Shown here one piece after another: positions 35,856-46,107 of a stretch of 64,000 nt of DNA. Each line of letters begins with the position of its first letter. Position 1 is the first letter of the stretch. Source of the stretch: Methylotenera_A sp963701715 (GTDB taxonomy: Bacteria > Pseudomonadota > Gammaproteobacteria > Burkholderiales > Methylophilaceae). Made by a program: the position numbers and the translations under genes. Below the pieces are notes generated by a model that had not been told where the DNA came from, searched no databases, and saw only the letters and a program-made list of their open reading frames with translations. The stretch is from assembly GCA_963701715.1 (NCBI GenBank), contig CAVPAX010000009.1:62001-126000 (forward strand). The letters run 5' to 3'.

Positions 35856-38800
35856 TTGAAGAGCGGTCTCAATCAGACCAGTCGCCATTGGAAAAGTCAC
35901 GTTTTAACCTTTCTGAATGGGCGCTGAACCATCAGACACTGGTGCTGTATTTAATGTTGATGTTGACCATAGCAGGCTTTTTGGCCTACACCAAACTTGG
36001 TCAATCAGAAGATCCGCCCTTTACTTTTAAAGTGATGCTGGTGCGCACCAGCTGGCCCGGAGCAAGTGCTATCGAAGTTGAGCAGCAAATCACCGATAAG
36101 TTAGAGAAAAAAATTCAAGAAGTACCGAATATAGATTACTCCAGCAGTTATTCGCGGCCGGGAGAATCAATGATATTCATCGTGATTAAAGATGACACCT
36201 TTTCAAAAGAAATCCCTGAGATTTGGTATCAGGTGCGAAAAAAAGTGGGAGATATCCGACATACCCTTCCCAGCAACATTGAAAGCCTTACCTTTAATGA
36301 TGAGTTTAGTGATGTCTATGGCAGTATGTACGCCCTCACGGGCGATGGGTTCGACAATTTTGCCTTAAAAAAACAAGCTGAAATTATTCGCGCGGATCTC
36401 TTAAAAACGCCGGATGTGGCCAAAGTAGATTTTTTTGGCGAGCAAAAACAGCGCATTTATATCGAGCTTTCAAACGCCAAGCTTGCAACCATAGGCATAA
36501 GCACGGCAACACTGATTAATATTTTGCAAACGCAAAACGCCGTGGTGAGGGGCGGCACATTTGAGTCGCCCAATGAGCGCATCCGTATTGAGGTTTCCGG
36601 CAGATATGGTTCTTTAGAGGATTTGCGAGAAATCAGATTGCGTGCGAACAAGCAGGATTTCAAGCTTGGCGACGTAGCGAGGATTTATCGGGGGTATGAA
36701 GATCCTCCGCGCGACACGGTGAGATATGACGGTAAGGAAACTTTGCTGCTAGGCGTAAGTATGCGTGAGGGTGGAGATGTGATTGCGCTTGGCCATGCAC
36801 TGGATGCAAAAATAGCCAAAATCCGGCAACGCCTGCCAATAGGCCTGAGTTTTGACACTGTCACCTCGCAACCAAAAATTGTAGCGAATTCGGTAAACGA
36901 TTTTGTACATTCGCTGGCTGAGGCATTGGTGATCGTGCTAGGTGTAAGCTTGCTGTCTCTGGGTTTGCGTACTGGTATAGTGGTGGCAATATCAATACCA
37001 GTTGTGTTGGCAGCTACTTTTTTAGTGATGCATTTTTTTGATATTGGGTTGCACAAAATCTCGCTTGGGGCGTTAATACTTGCGCTGGGCTTGCTGGTGG
37101 ACGATGCTATTATTGCAGTCGAAATGATGTCATCTAAAATGGAGCAGGGCTGGAGTAGACTGAAAGCAGCTTCATATGCCTATAGTTCAACGGCCATGCC
37201 CATGCTGACAGGTACATTGGTAACGGTTGCCGGGTTTCTGCCAATTGCCACGGCGACTTCTTCTACCGGCGAATATACGCGTTCTATTTTTCAGGTATCA
37301 GCAATCGCATTGATTATTTCGTGGTTTGCCGCAGTAATATTTGTACCCTATTTAGGATACCATCTGTTGCCAGACTATGCCCGTGCACCACAACCCTCAA
37401 AAATCATGTTGTGGCTAAGAATCAAGCTGGGTTTAATGAATAAGGCAGAGGTTAACCACCACCACGATATATATAACACCAGGTTTTATCGCGCATTTCG
37501 CCAAGTTGTCACTGCCTGCGTACGCTATCGTAAGACCGTGATAGCAATCACTTTAATCATGTTTACATTGTCTATTGTCGGTTTTGGCAAAGTACAACAA
37601 CAGTTTTTCCCGGATTCTACACGGCTGGAATTGATGGTCGATTTGCGTCTGGCTGAAGGCGCTTCTTACCATGCAACCAATGCCGAGGTAAAAAAACTTG
37701 AAAACTGGTTGCGAACCTGGAATAAGCAACATCATGGCATTGAAAATTTTGTAGCGTATATTGGCATAGGAAGCCCACGCTATTATTTGCCATTGGATAT
37801 TCAATTAGCGCATAGAGGTTTCGCTCAGTTTGTAATTTTAAGTAAAGACTTAAATGCACGCGAAGTTTTACGAAGCGACCTTCTCCGTTTGTTTGAAAAC
37901 GATTTCCCTGGTTTACGCGCCTCAGTAATGCGGCTGGAAAATGGTCCGCCAGTTGGTTTTCCTGTGCAATTTCGTGTAGATGGTAGTGATATACCCAAAA
38001 TTCGTGAAATATCACACAAAATTGCCGATGTTATGCGCGCCAATCCAAATCTGGCAAATGTGCAACTGGGTTGGGAAGAGCCAAGCAAGGTTATGAAAGT
38101 GTCCATAGATCAAGCCAAAGCACGTCTGCTGGGGGTGAGTTCGGTGGATATTGCCAATATTCTGAATGGTGCGATGAGTGAGCTGTATATTACTGAATTT
38201 AGAGAAGGTAACGAGCGGATTGATTTGGTCGTGCGAGGTGCCGAATTTGAACGTACAAAACTGTCACGCCTGCCCAACCTGATGATTACTACTCCAAATG
38301 CCACCAGCATCCCGCTGTCACAGATCGCCACCATTTCTTCAGAATTCGAGGAAGGCGTGATATGGCGGCGTAACCGCGTGCCATCCATTACGGTAAAAGC
38401 CCATTTGCGAGGTAGTATGCAAGCTCCCGTGGTGTCCGCACAAATTGAAGAAAAATTAGGTGAAATCAAAGCCAATTTGCCATTGGGTATTTCAATTGAA
38501 ACAGGGGGTGCAACCGAAGAGTCTGCCAAAGGCGGCGCCTCAGTTGCTAAAGGTGCGCCACTGTTTTTCGTGGTGGTGCTCACATTATTGATACTGCAGC
38601 TACAAAGTTTTTCACGTACCTTTTTGGTGTTGCTGACCGCACCTTTGGGTTTAATTGGTGTCACAGCTGCGTTGCTTGTGTTTGATAAGCCGTTTGGATT
38701 TGTTGCCATGCTTGGCACTATTGCGCTCTCCGGCATGATTATGCGCAACTCTGTGATCTTGGTGGATCAAATCGATCAAGATAAATCGAGCGGACTGGAG

Positions 38801-39025
38801 GATTGGCAGGCGATAGTAGAATCCACCATACGTCGCTTCAGGCCAATAGTATTAACGGCGGCAGCGGCTATTCTAGCTATGATACCACTCACACGCAGTG
38901 TGTTTTTTGGCCCGATGGCGGTGGCGATTATGGGCGGTTTGGCGGTGGCGACTTTGCTGACGGTGTTATTTTTGCCAGCGTTATATGCGGCCTGGTTTAG
39001 GGTAAAAGTCCCGCAAACCACCTAG
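35852..39025 (+). CDS. RND family efflux transporter permease
   Basis: The 1057 aa protein has the RND architecture: an N-terminal membrane helix (TLVLYLMLMLTIAGFLAY), porter domains, helices 2-6 with LGLLVDDAIIAVEMM, helix 7 near VIAITLIMFTLSIVGFG, and a second helix bundle with GFVAMLGTIALSGMIMRNSV. The TM4 aspartates for proton relay are present in LLVDDA. It belongs to the AcrB/HAE1 or related multidrug families; substrates cannot be read from the sequence. Confidence 0.95.
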   Translation: MIEERSQSDQSPLEKSRFNLSEWALNHQTLVLYLMLMLTIAGFLAYTKLGQSEDPPFTFKVMLVRTSWPGASAIEVEQQITDKLEKKIQEVPNIDYSSSYSRPGESMIFIVIKDDTFSKEIPEIWYQVRKKVGDIRHTLPSNIESLTFNDEFSDVYGSMYALTGDGFDNFALKKQAEIIRADLLKTPDVAKVDFFGEQKQRIYIELSNAKLATIGISTATLINILQTQNAVVRGGTFESPNERIRIEVSGRYGSLEDLREIRLRANKQDFKLGDVARIYRGYEDPPRDTVRYDGKETLLLGVSMREGGDVIALGHALDAKIAKIRQRLPIGLSFDTVTSQPKIVANSVNDFVHSLAEALVIVLGVSLLSLGLRTGIVVAISIPVVLAATFLVMHFFDIGLHKISLGALILALGLLVDDAIIAVEMMSSKMEQGWSRLKAASYAYSSTAMPMLTGTLVTVAGFLPIATATSSTGEYTRSIFQVSAIALIISWFAAVIFVPYLGYHLLPDYARAPQPSKIMLWLRIKLGLMNKAEVNHHHDIYNTRFYRAFRQVVTACVRYRKTVIAITLIMFTLSIVGFGKVQQQFFPDSTRLELMVDLRLAEGASYHATNAEVKKLENWLRTWNKQHHGIENFVAYIGIGSPRYYLPLDIQLAHRGFAQFVILSKDLNAREVLRSDLLRLFENDFPGLRASVMRLENGPPVGFPVQFRVDGSDIPKIREISHKIADVMRANPNLANVQLGWEEPSKVMKVSIDQAKARLLGVSSVDIANILNGAMSELYITEFREGNERIDLVVRGAEFERTKLSRLPNLMITTPNATSIPLSQIATISSEFEEGVIWRRNRVPSITVKAHLRGSMQAPVVSAQIEEKLGEIKANLPLGISIETGGATEESAKGGASVAKGAPLFFVVVLTLLILQLQSFSRTFLVLLTAPLGLIGVTAALLVFDKPFGFVAMLGTIALSGMIMRNSVILVDQIDQDKSSGLEDWQAIVESTIRRFRPIVLTAAAAILAMIPLTRSVFFGPMAVAIMGGLAVATLLTVLFLPALYAAWFRVKVPQTT

Positions 39026-39112
39026 AAGTAAGCATTAAAAGCTTGTTTAATTTATGTTTATACAACAAGTGCATACGCTATAATTGTTGTAATGATAAGG
39101 AACGAAATCGTG

Positions 39113-39790
39113 ATGACACAAACAATACAAAACGACATAACCCGCGAAACCGCGAGATTCAATATGATAGAACAGCAGATCCGCACCTGGGAGGTGCTTG
39201 ATCCAACCGTGCTGCAGCTGCTAAATGATGTACCGCGCGAAAATTTTGTACCCGCCGAATACCAAGGCCTTGCCTTTGCAGATATCGAAATCCCGCTTGG
39301 GCATGGGCAAACCATGCTTAGCCCAAAACTGGAGGGCCGTATTTTGCAGGCACTCAGTGTGCAAAAGAATCATACCGTATTGCATATTGGCACTGGTAGT
39401 GGTTATTTTGCTGCCCTGCTGGCTAGCCTTGCCAAACACGTTATTTCTGTAGATATTTATGCGGAGTTAAGCGCAAAGGCTTCTAAAAATTTAGCGGCCC
39501 AAAATATTCAGAATGTCACTCTGGAGGTGGCAGATGGAATTTCAGGCATGGCTGCACATAAACCCTACGATCTGATTGTGTATACAGGCTCTTCACCGAT
39601 AGAACCAGTGGGCGTACGCGAGCAATTACAAATTGGAGGCTCCATGTTTATCGTACTGGGACAGTCGCCTGTGATGCAGGCCACCTTGATACACCGTGTT
39701 TCCAAAACAGGTTTTAGAGAAGATGTGTTGTTTGAAACCTGCATTCCTGAATTAATTAATGCACCGCAGGCGCAGCAATTTGAGTTTTAA
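39113..39790 (+). CDS. Protein-L-isoaspartate O-methyltransferase family protein
   Basis: This SAM-dependent methyltransferase-fold protein (225 aa from 39113) has MIEQQIRTWEV, the Pcm-type VPRENFVPAEYQGLAFAD, the SAM loop HIGTGSGYFAALLA, and a C-terminal ELINAPQAQQFEF. A TATAAT at 39079-39084 places the transcript start near 39091, which would make the upstream ATG at 39092 leaderless, so the ATG at 39113 (or GTG at 39110) behind AAGGA is preferred. Pcm-like genes beside tolC recur in betaproteobacteria. Confidence 0.88.
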   Translation: MTQTIQNDITRETARFNMIEQQIRTWEVLDPTVLQLLNDVPRENFVPAEYQGLAFADIEIPLGHGQTMLSPKLEGRILQALSVQKNHTVLHIGTGSGYFAALLASLAKHVISVDIYAELSAKASKNLAAQNIQNVTLEVADGISGMAAHKPYDLIVYTGSSPIEPVGVREQLQIGGSMFIVLGQSPVMQATLIHRVSKTGFREDVLFETCIPELINAPQAQQFEF

Positions 39791-39791
39791 T

Positions 39792-41153
39792 ATGACCATC
39801 AACCGGTTTATTTTTTTTGCGGTTTTATTCCCTGCCAGTTTGCTGGCAGCAGAAGGCATATCACTACAGGCAAAACCACAGTCGCTACTGGATACATATC
39901 ATAAAGCGCTGGCACATGACCCAACCTTGGCTTCTGCTTTAAGTGCCAACAAGGCGGCACAAGAGATCATTGAACAGGGTAAGGCGCTGTATCGGCCCAC
40001 CGTTAATTTTAGCGCCGATGCCAGCACTTCACGCACACACATACGATACCTGGAGTCGAACGTACCCAATGGCAATTCTAGCTTTGAGAATTTAAAAGCT
40101 GGTGTTGAGGCGCGCCAACCGATTTACCGTAAACAAAATTTGGTACAAATAGAGCAATCTAAAACGCAAGTTAGCCAGGCTGATAAACAATATCATTTGA
40201 GCCAGCAACAACTGATTTTGCGCACAACTCAAGCTTATTTTGATGTACTGATTGCACAGGATAAGATTGATTTAATCACGGCGCAAAAAGCGGCAATTTT
40301 AAGTCAGCTCGATCAGGCAAAAGCCACGTTTGAGGTGGGAATGGCAACAATTACCGATGTAAATGAGACACAAGCGCGTTATGACTTGGTTCTGGCGCAA
40401 GAAATAGCCGCAGTGAACGAGCATGAAATTGCCAAGCGTTCAGTAGAGGCCATTACAGGTGAAATTCCCGCCAAACTGGCAACTGTAAAACCAGATATTC
40501 AAGTTGCCGCACTCGCCCAGACCATGCAGGATTGGCAGCAAGTGGCGCTGCAGAATAATTTGAATATTCAGATTCAGCAAGATGCGCTTAAGCTTGCCGA
40601 GCAAGATGTGGAGTATGCCAATGCAGGCCATCTACCTACTTTGGATGCCGTTGCCAGCGTTTCAGATAGCTATGCAAACGGCAGTCCTTCGGTGTTCAGT
40701 GCTGGAAACGAGCTGAGAAGTGCTGCTATTGGCTTGCAGCTCGATATTCCGTTGTACCAGGGTGGCGCCATCAGCTCGCGAGCACGTCAGGCGGTGCTGA
40801 ATAAACAAAAAGCACTTGATGATGTAGAAATTGTACGTCGTCAAACTGATTTAGAAACCCAGCGCGCCTATTTGAATTTGGGCACGACCATCGCCCAGAT
40901 AAAAGCGCTTGAGCAGGCGTTGATTTCTAGTCAAAGCCAGCTCGATTCGACTAAGTTAGGTTACGAGGTGGGCGTACGCACCAGTGTGGACGTGCTAAAT
41001 GCACAGCAACAGCTTTTCTCCGCCAAACGCGAATTATTGCAAGCCCGTTACAATTATCTGGTGAATATCATCCGCCTGAAAGCTGCTTCCGGCTTGGTTG
41101 CCGAGGCTGATTTGCAGGATATTAATCAGCAACTGGTTTCGGATGCACATTAA
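39792..41153 (+). CDS. tolC: TolC family outer-membrane efflux channel
   Basis: The 453 aa product starts at the ATG at 39792, two bases after the pcm stop. It has a signal peptide (FFAVLFPASLLAAEG), two related halves rich in Gln/Ala coiled-coil helices (YHKALAHDPTLASALSANKA; LGYEVGVRTSVDVLNAQQQL) and the conserved ARYNYLVNIIRLKAASG ending. It is the natural outer-membrane partner of the RND pump 0.8 kb upstream and possibly of other envelope exporters. Confidence 0.94.
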   Translation: MTINRFIFFAVLFPASLLAAEGISLQAKPQSLLDTYHKALAHDPTLASALSANKAAQEIIEQGKALYRPTVNFSADASTSRTHIRYLESNVPNGNSSFENLKAGVEARQPIYRKQNLVQIEQSKTQVSQADKQYHLSQQQLILRTTQAYFDVLIAQDKIDLITAQKAAILSQLDQAKATFEVGMATITDVNETQARYDLVLAQEIAAVNEHEIAKRSVEAITGEIPAKLATVKPDIQVAALAQTMQDWQQVALQNNLNIQIQQDALKLAEQDVEYANAGHLPTLDAVASVSDSYANGSPSVFSAGNELRSAAIGLQLDIPLYQGGAISSRARQAVLNKQKALDDVEIVRRQTDLETQRAYLNLGTTIAQIKALEQALISSQSQLDSTKLGYEVGVRTSVDVLNAQQQLFSAKRELLQARYNYLVNIIRLKAASGLVAEADLQDINQQLVSDAH

Positions 41154-41707
41154 TGGCTAATCTGGCTGCAGACCCGTCATTCAGCCAGCTTGTGATGATT
41201 GATATGCAAGTAAAGCTGGCGTCTGTTATGCCTGCAGACGCGCTACAGGGTGTGGTTAGAAATTGCAGTGTTTTAGCGCAGGCTGCACATTTATTAGCTG
41301 TGCCAACGATTCTCACTGAGCAATATCCGCAAGGCCTGGGCGAAACCTTGCCGGAAATTAAACAGTATTTATCAGACAGCAAACCTATATCCAAAACGGC
41401 ATTCTCAGCCTGTGGCGAGCCCAAGTTTAATCAGCGACTGCATCGCGATAAACCGCAAATCATTCTGACGGGAATGGAGACGCATATTTGCGTACTGCAA
41501 ACTGCGCTTGATTTAACAAAAGCCAACAAGCAGGTTTTTGTGGTAGAAGATGCCGTTATTTCGCGTAGTCCTGCCAATAAAGCCAATGCATTGGCAAGGC
41601 TGCGGGATGCTGGCTGTGTGATTAGCAATACCGAATCGGTCGTGTTTGAATGGCTGGGTGACGCTAACCACGAGGCGTTTAAGGCAATTTCTAAACTGAT
41701 TAGGTAA
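41153..41707 (+). CDS. Isochorismatase family cysteine hydrolase
   Basis: The 184 aa product has the family triad in order: MIDMQVKLASVMP (Asp), SKTAFSAC with Lys, and TGMETHICVLQTALDL (nucleophile Cys). The length suits YcaC/nicotinamidase-like hydrolases. Its ATG overlaps the tolC stop by one base, indicating coupling. The substrate is unknown. Confidence 0.9.
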   Translation: MANLAADPSFSQLVMIDMQVKLASVMPADALQGVVRNCSVLAQAAHLLAVPTILTEQYPQGLGETLPEIKQYLSDSKPISKTAFSACGEPKFNQRLHRDKPQIILTGMETHICVLQTALDLTKANKQVFVVEDAVISRSPANKANALARLRDAGCVISNTESVVFEWLGDANHEAFKAISKLIR

Positions 41708-41718
41708 TAAACACCAGC

Positions 41719-42306
41719 GTGAATTGGAAATTCATATTCATTGCCACTCTTGTCAGCTATGGCGCATATCAGCATTTTTCGCATCGTCCCGTCACACACG
41801 GCAATGGCGTAATTGCCAGCCAGCAGCCCACACAAAGTTCAACCAGTCACACGGATTTCCAGCTCAACGGTTATAGCATTACACCTTTAAAGTCTTTTGA
41901 GATTGAGGCGCGGGTGTTGTCCTCCAAATCTTATTCTGTTGGGCGAGAGGCTGATCTGTCGCCTGTAGATTTGGCGCTGGGCTGGGGGCCAATGTCAGAT
42001 GAAGCTATTCTCAATAAAGTGGATATCAGCCAAAGCCATCGTTTTTATTATTGGCATGTGGATGAGTTTCCAATCCCGCGTAGAGAGATCGAAACTCATA
42101 GCGCCAACATGCACATGATTCCCGCTGATGATCGAATTGAAAAAATGCTGAAATCGGTGCGGCCAGGCGAAGTGGTCAAATTAAGCGGCTATCTGGTGCA
42201 GGTAAACGCCAGCGATGGCTGGCATTGGAAAAGTTCGCTTACCCGTGAGGATACAGGCAACGGCGCATGTGAAGTAGTCTATGTAAAAGAACTTGTGGTG
42301 AGTTAG
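41719..42306 (+). CDS. Hypothetical membrane-anchored protein
   Basis: I do not recognise a family. The 195 aa protein, starting at GTG 41719, has an N-terminal hydrophobic anchor (FIFIATLVSYGAYQHF), a Ser/Thr/Gln-rich linker and a compact domain of about 150 residues with WGPMSDEAILNKVDI, RFYYWHVDEFPIPRREI and KLSGYLVQVNASDGWHW. The last motif resembles heme/OB-like envelope domains but is not diagnostic. It overlaps the convergent waaA by four bases and lies 11 bases after the hydrolase gene. Confidence 0.7.
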   Translation: MNWKFIFIATLVSYGAYQHFSHRPVTHGNGVIASQQPTQSSTSHTDFQLNGYSITPLKSFEIEARVLSSKSYSVGREADLSPVDLALGWGPMSDEAILNKVDISQSHRFYYWHVDEFPIPRREIETHSANMHMIPADDRIEKMLKSVRPGEVVKLSGYLVQVNASDGWHWKSSLTREDTGNGACEVVYVKELVVS

Positions 42307-43550
42307 TGCAAAAACGTTTTAATTAATTTCATCATGCGCAATGTTGCGCCTGTGGATGCCTCACTAAAGCGCAGTGCAGCCTGCTGCATTTTTTCGCGTT
42401 TTTGGGGGTTGTTTAGCAAGTATTGAATCCTGTCGCGTAATTCTTCGGTATCTTTTATGCGGATCGCAGCTTCTGCCTCAACCGCATTTTTTGTAGCATC
42501 GGCAAAGTTGTAGGTGTGCATACCAATCAAAATCGGCTTGCCCATACTCGCAGCCTCAATTAAATTTTGACCACCATATTCCAGCAAACTGCCGCCGATA
42601 AACGTAAAATCGCAAGCTGCATAATACGTAAAAAGTTCGCCCATGCTGTCACCCAAAACAACCTGGATGCTATTATCAATTGGGCCAGTCAGATTGCTGC
42701 GACGCTGATAAGTAAAGCCAGCATTCTGGATAATGCCTTCTACCTCGTTAAAGCGTTGCGGGTGACGCGGCACGATGATTGTTAAAAGCCCCAGGCCTTT
42801 TACCGCCTCCAGAATGTGCTTTTCCTCTCCGTCGCGCGTGCTGGCCGCAAGAAAGACAGTACGTTCAGGGCCAAGCAGTTTGCGTAGCTGCAAGCCTTTA
42901 TCTACGCTATCCGCGGGCGGTTTGACATCAAACTTTAAGTTGCCTGCAACGCTGATATTGTTTGCACCCAAAACCTGTAATCTTGCAAAGTCATCTGCTG
43001 TTTGTGCGGCAATCGCGTCAAGGCTCTGCAAGCCTTCAGCAGCCAGTTTGCCAAGCTTGGCATAACCTTTAGCCGATTTTTCTGAAAGCCGTGCGTTTAA
43101 TAGCAGCAAAGGAATCTTGCGGCGTTTGCATGCGGCAATCAGGTTAAACCAGAGCTCGGTTTCCATCAGCAAGCCGATAGCTGGCTTAAAATGGCTTAGG
43201 AAATGATTGACTGCAAATGGCAAGTCATAGGGCAAATAAACACGTTGCACCTTATCGCCAAACAAAGCTTCGCTCGCCTCGCGTCCGGTAGGCGTGGTGT
43301 GGGAGATTAAAATTTGATGGTTCGGATATTGCTGCTGCAACTCTTTTACCAAAGGCACGGCAGCGCGGGTTTCGCCGACTGAAACACAATGCAGCCAAAT
43401 GACTGGCTTATTTACAGGCGTTATGTAAAAACCAAAGCGCTCCCCCCAGTGTTTCAAATAATCGGGTTGTTTGCTACCACGCCAAAGCAGTTTAACCGGC
43501 ACAAAAGGCAGCGCTAGATAAAGTAAGAGTGAATACGAAAAACGGTTCAT
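42303..43550 (-). CDS. waaA: 3-deoxy-D-manno-octulosonic acid (Kdo) transferase
   Basis: WaaA adds Kdo to lipid IVA on the cytoplasmic face of the inner membrane. The 415 aa product has a short N-terminal membrane helix (YSLLLYLALPFVPVKLLW), the WLHCVSVGETRAAVPLV motif, the ISHTTPTGREAS loop, METELWFNLIAACKRRKIP, and the C-terminal GGSLLEYGGQNLIEAAS and GMHTYNFADATKNAVE blocks typical of the GT30 family. The length is standard. Confidence 0.96.
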   Translation of the reverse strand: MNRFSYSLLLYLALPFVPVKLLWRGSKQPDYLKHWGERFGFYITPVNKPVIWLHCVSVGETRAAVPLVKELQQQYPNHQILISHTTPTGREASEALFGDKVQRVYLPYDLPFAVNHFLSHFKPAIGLLMETELWFNLIAACKRRKIPLLLLNARLSEKSAKGYAKLGKLAAEGLQSLDAIAAQTADDFARLQVLGANNISVAGNLKFDVKPPADSVDKGLQLRKLLGPERTVFLAASTRDGEEKHILEAVKGLGLLTIIVPRHPQRFNEVEGIIQNAGFTYQRRSNLTGPIDNSIQVVLGDSMGELFTYYAACDFTFIGGSLLEYGGQNLIEAASMGKPILIGMHTYNFADATKNAVEAEAAIRIKDTEELRDRIQYLLNNPQKREKMQQAALRFSEASTGATLRMMKLIKTFLH

Positions 43551-43756
43551 CGCGCCATTTTCTCACAAAATCGAAGCGGATGTTTTTGTCGCGCAGGCGC
43601 AAACATAAACCATGAAATTTTGCTAGGAATATATATTTTAAAATTTATTTTTTATGTAAGTGATCGCCCACCCTTACGCAACCCAAATACTGGCCTTGTT
43701 TTTCACAAAAACTCACCAAATTAGTGCAGAAATACATTAAAAAATAGGGTTGACGC

Positions 43757-43804
43757 ACACAAAATAAAGGCATAAATTTCTGCATCTGGCACAACATCTT
43801 GTGT
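43757..43804 (+). promoter_or_regulatory. Pair of NrdR-box-like operators upstream of nrdJ
   Basis: Two 16-base elements start 32 bases apart, at 43757 (ACACAAAATAAAGGCA) and 43789 (GCACAACATCTTGTGT). The second closely matches the NrdR box pattern ACACwATATATwGTGT, the first less so (about 11 of 16). Paired boxes separated by 15-16 bases are the hallmark of NrdR-regulated ribonucleotide reductase promoters. The 366-base gap around them (43551-43917) is AT-rich, contains two copies of TTTTTCACAAAAAC and holds no gene. Confidence 0.6.
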
Positions 43805-43917
43805 TTATGTAAGGTTTTTTTCACAAAAACAAGTGATTGTTAATATAAATCACATAGTTAGCAAAAACGTAAGCAGTAAGGCAAAGTTTAGGACGTTAAT
43901 AATAAGGGGGGTAAGGC

Positions 43918-46083
43918 ATGCTAAAAGCAGTTGAAACAGCTATGAAATCAAAAGAGAGTAACGAGGTTGAAATTCCGATTCAGTCAGTGTCGCTGGATAT
44001 TTGGGATAAAAAATACCGCCTGAAAACTAAAACAGGCGAACATGTCGATAAAGACATGGATGACTCTTACTCTCGCGTAGCGCGTGCTTTGGCTGATGTT
44101 GAAACGACTGAGGAAAAACGTCAGGAATGGCATGAAAAGTTTCTATGGGCACTGCGCCATGGTGCAATCCCGGCTGGCCGCATTACTTCTAATGCGGGTG
44201 CGTTAGAACATAAACCGGCCACTTCTACCATCAATTGCACCGTTTCAGGCGTGGTAGAAGACAGCATGGACAATATTCTTGGCAAAGTACACGAGGCTGG
44301 CTTAACCCTTAAAGCCGGCTGCGGTATTGGTTACGAGTTTTCAACGCTGCGTCCAAAAGGCGCATTCGTAGCAGGTGCAGGCGCATACACCAGCGGCCCA
44401 TTAAGCTTTATGGATATCTACGACAAGATGTGTTTTACCGTATCATCTGCTGGCGGCCGCCGCGGTGCGCAAATGGCGACGTTTGATATTTCCCACCCCG
44501 ACATTACCGACTTTATCAAAGCCAAGCGCGAAGCCGGCCGTCTGCGCCAGTTCAATCTTTCCTGCCTGATTACCAAAGAATTCATGGAAGCGGTGAAAGC
44601 CGATGCGGAATGGAAGCTCGCTTTCCCAGTGACTGAAAAAGAAGCCATTGTCGATGGCCTCAACGTGAATGACGAAAGCCAGGTGGTATGGCGCGAGTGG
44701 CCGGTGAAAGGCAAATACCTCACCAAGATGGATGGCGTGGATGCTGGAAAAGTGGCCTGCCGCGTGTATAAAACCATCAAGGCGCGCCGTTTGTGGGATG
44801 TGATCATGTCCAGCACGTACGATTTTGCCGAACCGGGTTTTATCCTGATAGACCGTGTAAACGAGATGAACAACAACTGGTTCTGCGAGAACATCCGCGC
44901 TACCAACCCATGCGGCGAGCAGCCTTTGCCGCCTTATGGCGCCTGCCTGCTGGGCTCGGTCAACCTCACCAAATTCGTGAAAAAACCGTTCACCGATGAA
45001 GCCTATTTTGACTGGAAAGAATACCGCGAAGTCGTGGGTATTTTCACCCGCATGCTGGATAACGTGGTGGAAATCAACGGCCTGCCATTACAGCAGCAGC
45101 GTGATGAAATCATGCGTAAACGCCGCCATGGCATGGGCTATTTGGGCTTGGGCTCTGCGCTCACCATGATGAAAATGAAATACGGCGAAGAAGATTCAAT
45201 TAAATTCACCGAAGAAGTTACCCGCGTGATGGCCGAAGAAGGCTGGAATGTGGGCGTGCAGCTGGCCGAAGAAAAAGGCCCTGCCCCGATTATGGATGAA
45301 AAATTTGAAGTCACTGCCGACATGCTGGCAAAACGTCCGGAAATGGCGGCGGACGGCATTAAAGTGGGCGACAAAGTGGCGGGTAGAGTGCTGATGGGTA
45401 AATACAGCCGCTATATGCAGCAGTTCCCCGAAGGTTTGCGCAACCAGATTGCCAGCAAGGGTGTGCGCTTTACGCACCACAGCTCTATCGCGCCAACCGG
45501 CACCATTTCACTTTCGCTGGCTAACAACGCCAGCAACGGCATCGAGCCATCATTCGCGCACCACTACGCCCGCAACGTGATTCGCGAAGGCAAAAAATCG
45601 AAAGAGAAAGTCGATGTATTCTCTTTCGAGCTGCTGGCCTACCGCGAGCTGATTAACCCGAACGCCATGCCGTTTAGCGACAAACCGGATGAAAAGCTGC
45701 CGGATTACTTTATGGATTCATCCACCATCAAGGCCAAAGCCCACGTGGATATTCAGGCCGCGTCACAAAAATGGATTGACAGCTCAATCTCAAAAACCAT
45801 CAACGTGCCGACCGATTATGATTTTGAAGACTTTAAAAACATCTACCTTTACGCTTACGACAAAGGCCTGAAAGGCTGCACCACATTCAGGTTTAACCCG
45901 GAGGCTTTCCAGGGCGTGCTGGTCACAGAGAAAGATCTGGAAAACACCACCTACAAATTCACGCTGGAAGACGGCACCGAAATTGAGGCTAAAGGTAACG
46001 AAGAGATTGAATACGATGGCGAGATTCACAGCGCTGCGAATTTGTACGACGCTTTAAAAGAAGGGTATTACGGCAAATTTTAA
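43918..46083 (+). CDS. nrdJ: Adenosylcobalamin-dependent ribonucleotide reductase, large part
   Basis: Class II RNR makes deoxyribonucleotides using a cobalamin radical. The 721 aa product has the conserved GRITSNAGALEHKPATSTINC (substrate-site Cys), the ATNPCGEQPLPPYG catalytic motif with the thiyl Cys, KRRHGMGYLGLGSALTMM, and APTGTISLSLANNASNGIEPS (quoted in part). It lacks the usual C-terminal zinc/cysteine tail, which is encoded by the separate gene at 46215, as in the Pseudomonas NrdJa/NrdJb arrangement. RBS AAGGGGGGTAAGG precedes the ATG. It would need cobalamin; no B12 riboswitch was seen. Confidence 0.93.
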   Translation: MLKAVETAMKSKESNEVEIPIQSVSLDIWDKKYRLKTKTGEHVDKDMDDSYSRVARALADVETTEEKRQEWHEKFLWALRHGAIPAGRITSNAGALEHKPATSTINCTVSGVVEDSMDNILGKVHEAGLTLKAGCGIGYEFSTLRPKGAFVAGAGAYTSGPLSFMDIYDKMCFTVSSAGGRRGAQMATFDISHPDITDFIKAKREAGRLRQFNLSCLITKEFMEAVKADAEWKLAFPVTEKEAIVDGLNVNDESQVVWREWPVKGKYLTKMDGVDAGKVACRVYKTIKARRLWDVIMSSTYDFAEPGFILIDRVNEMNNNWFCENIRATNPCGEQPLPPYGACLLGSVNLTKFVKKPFTDEAYFDWKEYREVVGIFTRMLDNVVEINGLPLQQQRDEIMRKRRHGMGYLGLGSALTMMKMKYGEEDSIKFTEEVTRVMAEEGWNVGVQLAEEKGPAPIMDEKFEVTADMLAKRPEMAADGIKVGDKVAGRVLMGKYSRYMQQFPEGLRNQIASKGVRFTHHSSIAPTGTISLSLANNASNGIEPSFAHHYARNVIREGKKSKEKVDVFSFELLAYRELINPNAMPFSDKPDEKLPDYFMDSSTIKAKAHVDIQAASQKWIDSSISKTINVPTDYDFEDFKNIYLYAYDKGLKGCTTFRFNPEAFQGVLVTEKDLENTTYKFTLEDGTEIEAKGNEEIEYDGEIHSAANLYDALKEGYYGKF

Positions 46084-46107
46084 TCAATTAATTCGGGGAG
46101 AACGACA

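Noticed and set aside
43551..43917. Cobalamin riboswitch upstream of the class II reductase
   Set aside because: No B12-box or the long conserved aptamer elements were found; the region looks like an AT-rich promoter with NrdR boxes.
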